Of a stretch of DNA of 64,000 nt, positions 57,578-64,000 are shown piece by piece; the stretch's first letter is position 1; every line of letters starts with the position of its first letter. The translations under genes were made by a program, and so were the position numbers. Where the stretch lies: contig JACQFP010000048.1 of assembly GCA_016200005.1 (NCBI GenBank), positions 1 through 64,000 on the forward strand. Direction: 5' to 3'. A model generated the notes under the pieces. The model saw only the letters and a program-made list of their open reading frames with translations, had not been told where the DNA came from and searched no databases. The DNA is from Verrucomicrobiota bacterium (GTDB lineage: Bacteria; Verrucomicrobiota; Verrucomicrobiia; Limisphaerales; PALSA-1396).

Positions 57578-59368
57578 TCATTTTTGCCGGATGCGGACCT
57601 CGGCGGATTCGACCAGCATGCCGGCCGGATCGGTGCCTGCAGCCGTCGAGCGGATGCGCAGATAGTTTGCCCCGGTGGTCTCCCGGCGCAGCGGAAGCGA
57701 GGCCACGCGCCTGTTGTTGAGCGACACTTTGGCGGCGCGCGTGCCCACGTTCCACTCGACCTTGAGTTCGTGCCAGCGATTCGGCGCGAGTTTCTGCTTC
57801 CCCAGTAGAAGGCCTTTCTCGTCGATGGGTAAGTTCCAGAGGCTGTACCAGAGATCTTCCTTGTCCCACGGGACCGAATAGTGATCGGTCAGTGCGATAT
57901 TGGCCCCGCGGAAACCCGGCCGCAGTTGGAGGCGCAGGGACAGCGTCCCAGAGCGACCGTTGGGATAATTCCAGACGGCGCCGGCAGGCCAGTCCGCGCT
58001 TGTCTTGGCTACCTGCATCACGTGCCGGCCAGGCTGGCTGGGGTGCGGGATACGTTCCACACCTCGGCAACCGAAATAGGTCCAGTCTTCCATGTCTTCG
58101 GCGAAATCGGAGCGTTGTGCCGTCTCGTAGAGCCACCGCGGATCCACGGCCACGAGAGCGTTTCGTCCTTTGCCCTGTCCCGAACGGATCAGTATCTCGC
58201 CGTCGAACACCGCGGTGGGAAACGGATAGGCCGTTCCGAAATCTCCGCCCACAGGCGGCGGTTCGTTTCGTTTCGGATCCTTCAGCACCTCACGATAGCC
58301 GATCCAGGTCCGGCCCTCATCCTCGGAAATGGCCGCATGCAACACTTGGCGTCCGCCGTAGGCGTACGGATAGCGCAGGCAGTTGTTCCAGACGAGAACC
58401 AGTTTGCCTTCGTCGGTGCGAACCAGGCCGGCCGGCGAATCCGAGTTCAGGATACGGCTCGGCTGCGGTTCCATCCAAACGGCTCCGTCCTTCGAGAACG
58501 ATTCATAGAAGCGTCCGGTCTGTCCGCGGATGAGGTTCCACAACCGGCCATCCTTGAGTTCGATCGCCACGGGTTCCACGGCACCGTAGGCCGAGACGAT
58601 GTCGGGCACCTCGATCGAAAGAGGCGTTGGCGACAGATGGAAAGTCGTGCCATCATCGTCCGAGTAAACAACCGTGCAGTCGAATTGGCCGTAGGAGGTG
58701 AAGGCTGCAAAATTCGTTCCGCGGTTGCTCCAAGGACGCGAGACGAAATAGGAAAACGGCAGCACGATGCGCCCGGTCCGCGTCTGGAGGACGGAGTTCA
58801 ACGCGCCGGTGTAGCCGCCCCAGATTTCTTTGGGCTTTGTCCACGACGAGCGCGCTGGGTTTGACTTCATGTGCCAGATGTCGATGCGCTGGTCGCCATA
58901 GGCGTCGAACTTCGGACGCTCCGCTTCACCTTTGCTGCCCAGCGTGTACTTGGACATTCGTACCAGGAAGAGATGGATGTTACCATTGCGGTCCACCAAC
59001 GGTTCGGGGCCTCCAAAAGTGCCCGGTTTGTCGGGGAACACATAGAGGGACTGGGGCGCGGTCCAGGTACGCCCGTTGTCCGTCGAAAGGATTTCGAAGA
59101 TTTGGTCATGGTCGCCGGCGGCTTTCACCATCCAGGCGCCCAAAGTCCGGTTCGGGAGGCGGACGACGATCGGGCTCTCATCCATGAGCGCGACTACGCG
59201 CGGCGGACTGCCCGCAGTCAGAGACACCGCCGTCAGAAACAGAAAGGCGAGAACGCGGACTAACATCGTCGCCAGGTTTCGTTCTCGTTCCATTAGGGAA
59301 CTTCCGAAAACTACTTTTCGGAATCGGGTTGATGGTGGCAGTTCGGTTTTCGGTGTGGCTGGATTCAT
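57578..59368 (-). CDS. Exo-sialidase-like protein with LamG-like C-terminus
   Basis: The 596-residue protein starts MNPATPKTELPPSTRF. A GGAAGGAG ribosome-binding site lies at the right distance, which decides this start over the open frame to 59632. A hydrophobic signal (MLVRVLAFLFLTAVSLTAG) follows at about 36. The sialidase domain has Asp boxes STDNGRTW, SDDDGTTF and SEDEGRTW. The last about 190 residues form a concanavalin/LamG-like domain (LSLRLQLRPGF, WHELKVEWNVGTRAAKVSLNNRRVASL). The same order occurs in the partial gene at 62731. Confidence 0.85.
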   Translation of the reverse strand: MNPATPKTELPPSTRFRKVVFGSSLMERERNLATMLVRVLAFLFLTAVSLTAGSPPRVVALMDESPIVVRLPNRTLGAWMVKAAGDHDQIFEILSTDNGRTWTAPQSLYVFPDKPGTFGGPEPLVDRNGNIHLFLVRMSKYTLGSKGEAERPKFDAYGDQRIDIWHMKSNPARSSWTKPKEIWGGYTGALNSVLQTRTGRIVLPFSYFVSRPWSNRGTNFAAFTSYGQFDCTVVYSDDDGTTFHLSPTPLSIEVPDIVSAYGAVEPVAIELKDGRLWNLIRGQTGRFYESFSKDGAVWMEPQPSRILNSDSPAGLVRTDEGKLVLVWNNCLRYPYAYGGRQVLHAAISEDEGRTWIGYREVLKDPKRNEPPPVGGDFGTAYPFPTAVFDGEILIRSGQGKGRNALVAVDPRWLYETAQRSDFAEDMEDWTYFGCRGVERIPHPSQPGRHVMQVAKTSADWPAGAVWNYPNGRSGTLSLRLQLRPGFRGANIALTDHYSVPWDKEDLWYSLWNLPIDEKGLLLGKQKLAPNRWHELKVEWNVGTRAAKVSLNNRRVASLPLRRETTGANYLRIRSTAAGTDPAGMLVESAEVRIRQK

Positions 59369-59421
59369 GGCGGCTCCTTCCGTTTGGGTTTTCATGACGT
59401 TTAATCCTGATTGCTTTGTTT

Positions 59422-59619
59422 CTACTCGTCGCTCAAGGGCTGGCATCGGGAGAGATCTGTAATTACTATCGCATTGGTCGAATTGTTCCAGTCCCCTAAA
59501 GCAGCGCCAGACCAAGGCTGGGCCGGTTTGGCAAGTTCGCTTTGCGCCAAAAGTGGCTTTATAAAACCTGAACAAAGCAGAGTGCCGAGCAACGTGAGCC
59601 GCGAGAAAGAGTTTCGCAT
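59422..59619 (-). pseudogene. Truncated third copy of the glycosidase-like gene
   Basis: The 65 residues begin MRNSFSRLTLLGTLLCSGFIK and share about 80% with the N-termini of the genes at 55729 and 59712. After the block VITDLSRCQP the similarity breaks and a stop follows. The sialidase start lies 54 bp downstream. Apparently the sialidase segment replaced the rest of this copy. Confidence 0.85.
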
Positions 59620-59711
59620 TCCAAGATATCAAGATATCCCAAATTGTTGACTCGGCATTCTTCCGTTAGGTCCACATGGCGATTGATCGGGTCCTCGAGA
59701 GCGCCGAGTCA

Positions 59712-61508
59712 TTATCCTCCCCAATACGGTCCGAAGCGCCCGTCGCGAATCTGGTTCCCCAACTTCTGGAATCGGTAAATAGTCACCGGAGCCTTTTTCA
59801 AATCCAGGTTTTGGACGCGCCATCGCGTCTCTTCCTGGTGCCCGCAACGACTCATCCAGCACCACTCAAAGATGTCCCGGACTTCGGCGTCCCAGAAGGT
59901 CACCCCGTGCGCTCCCCGCTCATATAATTTGGGGAGATTTGGGTAGCCCAGCTCCCGATAGACAATGGTGGGACTGAAGGGGATGCCCCGCGGCTGGCAT
60001 ACATCACGGAGGAATTCCAGGTTCAATTTATCTGAAGTGCATCCGAAGCCTTGCTCGGTGAAAACTTCATCCACTAATTTTTCAGCTACCAGACGACGCA
60101 GGTCCACTCCGTAGGTAAGATCGTCCTGCGCCGTTCCGTTGATGTGAACGCTCAACGCCAGCCGCTGGCGGTCGCCCCGACGTTGTTGCTCCTGATCGAG
60201 CATCGCGCGTACCTCTCGCATGAATTTCGTAACGACATCCGAACGAAAGGTGCCGATCCGCGGATCGGACTCGGGAATCTGGCGGGGATCGACGCCGTGT
60301 TGTTCCTGGAAAAGCTGCCGGGCAGGCGGTTCGTAAAGAACCAAAGGGTAGCCACGATTGAAGACGAGGTTCGCACCGTCCGCACCAAACTGGACCTCCT
60401 CGCGCAGGACGGCGATGAGGTGGCGGCGGACTTCCGGCACCGCCCAACTCATTCTCGTCACGGGCGTGCCGTCGCGGTCCTCGCATCTCCACTGAGGGTG
60501 CTCTTTGTAGAACGGCGATTCGACGTAATCCGTGTACGGTTCGAAGAAGCTCCAACCCGCTGGCCGGAGCCCCACGTGAACCTGCAGGCCGATCTCGTGG
60601 GCGCGATCCGTCAATGCCTTGAGAGGGTTGATCTTCTGTTTAGCCAGCGAACGTACGGCTTCCACATAATAGCGGTCGCCAACCCGCGGAAAAACTTCTG
60701 TCTGCAATCCAGCCATCACACCAACTTTGCTCGGGTAGCCGACCTTGTCCGTACTAGACTGCAAGATCAGCGTTCCAAAGTCGGTGTCCCGGAATACCTC
60801 CACTTGTGACAAGAGGGCTGAGAGCGTTCGCTGACTTCGATAAAACATATCGCTGAAACCGTCGCTGGTCGCCGTCAGGACTCGATGGGAACTATTTCTC
60901 CGCTCGGCTTCGATGGTACGGACTTCAGCTTCCGTCAATGGAATCAACTTCACGTGGGTGATGCCACACGCGGAAACCTCCCCCGTAGTTTGCGGTCTGA
61001 AGAATAGCCGGCTCTCCTTTCGCAAATGGACGGCGCGGAAGAATACCTCCACCGAATTCCCATAAAAATCGGTGCGTGCATTGAAGCGCGGAACGGACGC
61101 CGGGTCTGTGTCGAGGCGAAGCCAGGCAGTGGTGGGGATTTCCGAGGTGCTGAAAAGGCCCACAAAGATGGCGTACCAACCTTCCAAATCGGGCGCGAGT
61201 GAAACCTCGGGCGCTTTGGCTTCCGGCGGCGCCCAGATCATCTTGCCTTCGTAGCCATTGGTCATGCGATACGGTATGACCTTCCAGCGTTTCCGTTTAA
61301 GAATCATACCGGACAAGGCTGAGCCGGGCTGGCATCGAGAGAGATCTGTAATTACGATCGCCTTGGTCGAATTGCTCCAGTCATCCAAGGCGGCGCCAGC
61401 CCAAGGCTGGGCCGGTTTGGCGAGTGCGCTTTGCGCCAGAACCGGATTTGTGAAACATAAACTGAGCAGCATGACGAGCGGCGCGAGCCGCCAGAAAGAG
61501 TTTCGCAT
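59712..61508 (-). CDS. Secreted TIM-barrel glycosidase-like protein, copy 2
   Basis: This 598-residue protein starts MRNSFWRLAPLVMLLSLCF. It shares long, nearly identical blocks with copy 1 at 55729 (QVHVGLRPAGWSFFEPYTDY, GADGANLVFNRGYPLVL, GVTFWDAEVRDIFEWCW). The frame is open to 61742, but the paralogue fixes the start. It lies 116 bp behind the pseudopilin at 61625, so it is the first enzyme of this long unit, which continues to the SASA esterase at 53394. Confidence 0.78.
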   Translation of the reverse strand: MRNSFWRLAPLVMLLSLCFTNPVLAQSALAKPAQPWAGAALDDWSNSTKAIVITDLSRCQPGSALSGMILKRKRWKVIPYRMTNGYEGKMIWAPPEAKAPEVSLAPDLEGWYAIFVGLFSTSEIPTTAWLRLDTDPASVPRFNARTDFYGNSVEVFFRAVHLRKESRLFFRPQTTGEVSACGITHVKLIPLTEAEVRTIEAERRNSSHRVLTATSDGFSDMFYRSQRTLSALLSQVEVFRDTDFGTLILQSSTDKVGYPSKVGVMAGLQTEVFPRVGDRYYVEAVRSLAKQKINPLKALTDRAHEIGLQVHVGLRPAGWSFFEPYTDYVESPFYKEHPQWRCEDRDGTPVTRMSWAVPEVRRHLIAVLREEVQFGADGANLVFNRGYPLVLYEPPARQLFQEQHGVDPRQIPESDPRIGTFRSDVVTKFMREVRAMLDQEQQRRGDRQRLALSVHINGTAQDDLTYGVDLRRLVAEKLVDEVFTEQGFGCTSDKLNLEFLRDVCQPRGIPFSPTIVYRELGYPNLPKLYERGAHGVTFWDAEVRDIFEWCWMSRCGHQEETRWRVQNLDLKKAPVTIYRFQKLGNQIRDGRFGPYWGG

Positions 61509-61624
61509 GGTACAATATTGTAAATGGCTGATTGGAAATTGCTTTTTGATGGTGCGCAAGAAAACTCCCGCTGTACGAGTTGTTTGCCTGAAACCAATAA
61601 GTCGCTTCAACTCTGATTCCCTTC

Positions 61625-62446
61625 TCATTTGAGGTCCCATTTCCAGCGCGGATCGGGGATGTCCAAGCTGCTCGAGCCTTGCATCCAGTACTGAAATCCA
61701 ATGGTGCTGACTTTGACGGCCTGCGCGTGACCATCGACCCAACCGGTAACGCAGCGTCCCAAGTGGCGGTTGATCGGGCGAACGGGTTCGGCCGACCAGG
61801 CATCTCCTTCATCGGGGGTGCGGAAGTTATACTGTCTGTCATGATGCGTGGGATCGGCCACCCAATCGTCCGGCGATTTTGCGTTTGGATTGCCAATGAG
61901 GCTGACGTCCGCCAGATCAAGGGTTTCTGAAGAGTGTGCGATGTCCGTACTCTTAATATAGCCCGATGGACTCCCCCAGCCGGCCACCAGCGCGCTCAAA
62001 CCAATGCCAAGACCCTGCTTGACTATTGGACAACTATAAAGGTCTGTCACCAGACCTCGATTTATGGCCGGTGCGTAAGGCCGGATTAAGTCCGGCCACC
62101 AGGTATTAGGATTGGCATCTTGACAAATGGAGTCCGGAGGAGCAGGCACGCCTCTTATTACATACGGCACCAGGATGTTATTGTTATCGTCGGCGTACAG
62201 AACGTAGCCAATACCGATTTGCTTCATGTTGCTCAGGCACTTTAGCGACATCGCTTTTTGTTTCGCCCTGGCCAGCGCCGGCAACAACAATCCCGCCAGG
62301 ATCGCGATGATCGCAATCACCACCAGCAGTTCGATCAGTGTAAATCCACAATGGCAACGGCGATGCCGCCCGACGTTTGGCGATGCACCCGCTGCGGCAT
62401 GAGTCAAACCGCACCGAGTAGCTTCAGGCTTGCTGTCTAATTGCAT
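61625..62446 (-). CDS. Pseudopilin-like H-X9-DG protein
   Basis: This 273-residue protein has [25 protein letters not shown] at about 34, and the C-terminal block [12 protein letters not shown] (H-X9-DG) followed by DPRWKWDLK. It contains [12 protein letters not shown], the stretch at which the chimera at 32353 is joined. It heads the largest enzyme unit of the window and has a shared element 43 bp upstream. Confidence 0.9.
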   Translation of the reverse strand: MQLDSKPEATRCGLTHAAAGASPNVGRHRRCHCGFTLIELLVVIAIIAILAGLLLPALARAKQKAMSLKCLSNMKQIGIGYVLYADDNNNILVPYVIRGVPAPPDSICQDANPNTWWPDLIRPYAPAINRGLVTDLYSCPIVKQGLGIGLSALVAGWGSPSGYIKSTDIAHSSETLDLADVSLIGNPNAKSPDDWVADPTHHDRQYNFRTPDEGDAWSAEPVRPINRHLGRCVTGWVDGHAQAVKVSTIGFQYWMQGSSSLDIPDPRWKWDLK

Positions 62447-62478
62447 AGGAACTAATACCGCAGAACGGTACAGAGTAT

Positions 62479-62523
62479 GAAAACCGCGACTACCGTTTTT
62501 CGCTGAAAATCAAGTTGTTTTCG
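62479..62523 (-). promoter_or_regulatory. Shared bipartite element, copy H
   Basis: On the minus strand GAAAACAACT and GAAAAACGGTAGT are 21 bases apart, and the core ends 43 bp before the pseudopilin start. The rest of the region to 62730 shows only one copy of the six-fold GAATTTGCTTTTTGAC motif at 62539-62556. Confidence 0.65.
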
Positions 62524-62730
62524 GTCCCTTTCAGAAACTGAATTTGCTTTTTGACGCTCCACCCGACGTTTTTCACGCCGCGCGGGTTTTCAAGACCGCA
62601 AGAGAGCAGCCGTAAATGCACACCGACTGACGCAAGTGGGCTGGCATCTATCACGATTGGCAGATCGGTCTTCCGTCATCATTTCCGTTTGCTCGCGTCC
62701 ATTTGCTGCCCAGCTCGGCAGCCGTGCCAC

Positions 62731-64000
62731 TTACCGGACACGAGTCTCCACCGACTCCAACTGCATCCCGGCCTGGTCGGTTTTGCCCGCCAAGGAGCAG
62801 AGCCGCAGGTAGCACACCCCCGGCGCGCGAGAAAGTTGCCGTGCTTCGCCCACACTTTTTCTGTCCAGGAAGATGCGGCACGCACCGGCCTTGCAGTCCC
62901 AGGCCAGCCGGAGCGTGTGCCACTTCTCCAACGACAGGCGCACTGCGGTCGGCTGAAACTGTCCGGCTGCCGTCGCTGTGGCCAAGGAGCCGTCCGGCTC
63001 GATGCGCACGCCAAACCGGCCGGGTTCGGCGCGGCCGGGAAGGGAGAAGAAGTCGGTCAGGCAGATGCCGCACCCCTCGAAACCCGGTTGCAGGCGCAGC
63101 TTGAGCGCAACGTCGCCCTTCGCGCCGAACGGAAAGTTGAGAGATGCGCCGGCGGGCTTGTCCGCGCTCGGCTTGCGCAGCGATAGAACCTGCGCCCCCG
63201 CGCGCTCGGGATGAGGGATCGTCGTGACGCCCTCCGTGCCGAGAGTGACCCAGTTGCTCAGCTTATCTCTGAACGTCTCGCTCAGTCTGTTCTCTTGCAG
63301 CCAGTCGGGGCGCACCCGCAACCAACGGCCTTTCCACTCGCTGTCGGCATAGCTGACCACGATGGCGCCGTCGGCCGCCTGCGTGAGGTAGGGATAGGTG
63401 ACCTGGCTGCCTCCGGGCGCAATGCGCGCGATCTCGCGATAGCCGCGCCAGGTTTTGCCATCATCACGGCTGATGGCCGCAGTCAGCACCTGGCGGTCGT
63501 AGTTGACGGCCGTCGGACCCATGCAGTTGTTCCAAGCGAGAACGATCCGCCCATCGCGCAGGCGAAGGAAGCCGCCGGGAGCGTTGGAAGATACGAACCG
63601 CGAGGGCACCGGCTCGGTCCAGGTATCGCCGTCATCGCGCGAGAAGGCTTCGTATTGGTGCCCTGCTTGCGTACGGATCAGCATCCATACCCGCCCGTCG
63701 CTCAACTCGATCACCACCGGCTCGCAGGCCCCCGACTCCAGCGCGCCGCCGCCGGTGTCCACCACGCACTCCCCACGCGACGGCCGCCAGGTTCTGCCGC
63801 CATCATCGGACAGCGACAGGTTGCTCACAAAGCGCCCGGTCTTGCGGTGCGAGTAGTAGCTAACCGGAAGTAGGATGCGCCCGCTTCTAAGCTGAATCAC
63901 GGAGTTCACCGCGCCGGTATACTGGTAGCCGAAGTCGCAGTGCTGCGGGGCCGACCAGGTCTTGCCGCCATCGGTGGACATCACGTGAAAGGCATAGGAC
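62731..64000 (-). CDS. Exo-sialidase-like protein with LamG-like C-terminus (partial)
   Basis: This is the C-terminal 422 residues of a gene whose start is beyond the window. Asp boxes STDGGKTW, SDDGGRTW, SRDDGDTW and SRDDGKTW define the BNR propeller. The end is a concanavalin/LamG-like domain (VALKLRLQPGFEGCGICLTDFF, WHTLRLAWDCKAGACRIFLDRKSVGEA). It shares its domain order with the gene at 57578. It lies upstream of the pseudopilin at 61625 on the same strand. Confidence 0.85.
   Translation of the reverse strand, partial: SYAFHVMSTDGGKTWSAPQHCDFGYQYTGAVNSVIQLRSGRILLPVSYYSHRKTGRFVSNLSLSDDGGRTWRPSRGECVVDTGGGALESGACEPVVIELSDGRVWMLIRTQAGHQYEAFSRDDGDTWTEPVPSRFVSSNAPGGFLRLRDGRIVLAWNNCMGPTAVNYDRQVLTAAISRDDGKTWRGYREIARIAPGGSQVTYPYLTQAADGAIVVSYADSEWKGRWLRVRPDWLQENRLSETFRDKLSNWVTLGTEGVTTIPHPERAGAQVLSLRKPSADKPAGASLNFPFGAKGDVALKLRLQPGFEGCGICLTDFFSLPGRAEPGRFGVRIEPDGSLATATAAGQFQPTAVRLSLEKWHTLRLAWDCKAGACRIFLDRKSVGEARQLSRAPGVCYLRLCSLAGKTDQAGMQLESVETRVR

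Overview
The window reads as an accessory, carbohydrate-degrading region of a Verrucomicrobiota genome, probably of the Pedosphaera/Limisphaera type. This placement is an inference. It rests on ten full-length or broken 'H-X9-DG' type II pseudopilin-like genes, a PVC-type dehydrogenase/HEAT/cytochrome c protein, DUF1080, SGNH-sialidase fusions and the lineage-typical signal peptides. No rRNA, tRNA or CRISPR array was seen.

Layout. Positions 1-3528 are one complete transposon of the TniA/TniB (Tn7-like) type. It encodes a frameshifted zinc-finger ORF, a DDE transposase, an AAA+ ATPase and a small CHC2-like protein, and it has multiple terminal binding-site repeats. Base 1 is exactly its left tip, so the contig probably breaks at this repeat. 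From 3.7 to 16.4 kb, minus-strand genes encode an SBBP beta-propeller protein, a DUF1080 protein, a TIM-barrel glycosidase-like protein, a PL26/YetA-like lyase, two pseudopilins, an AraC regulator and an esterase. From 16.8 to 26.1 kb, plus-strand genes encode a Tat-exported transglutaminase-like protein, a second TIM-barrel protein and a 1959-residue esterase/PHP/dehydrogenase/HEAT/cytochrome c fusion. From 26.2 to 32.7 kb lie an SGNH-sialidase, a pseudopilin, a sodium symporter, a sialidase and a chimeric gene. From 32.7 to 37.5 kb is a non-phosphorylative L-fucose operon (symporter, SDR, L-fuconate dehydratase, truncated lactonase) divergent from a GntR/FadR-type regulator. From 37.7 to 50 kb lie pseudopilins, a large alpha/alpha-barrel glycosidase, a class IV aminotransferase, a sialidase-VCBS protein and a DadA-like oxidoreductase. 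From 50.4 to 64 kb lie a second AraC regulator, tandem pseudopilins, two esterases, duplicated glycosidase-like genes, two sialidases and another pseudopilin.

How it fits together. The recurring unit is a pseudopilin gene followed on the same strand by one to several secreted carbohydrate enzymes. Most units carry the same upstream element: two GAAAA-containing half-sites exactly 21 bp apart, the second reading GAAAAATGGTAGT. I find nine copies, always oriented toward a gene, and in five pseudopilin units they sit about 42-48 bp from the start codon. The window encodes two AraC-family regulators, which often use 21-bp direct repeats. A separate circuit is suggested by two TTGTATGACAA palindromes, the FadR-subfamily GntR operator pattern, next to the large glycosidase and a pseudopilin. 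Leaders and gene ends are mosaic: there is an AraC 3'-end remnant, a lactonase/pseudopilin chimera, a truncated pseudopilin, a 72-bp repeat and a truncated glycosidase copy. This suggests that the cassettes are duplicated and reshuffled by recombination.
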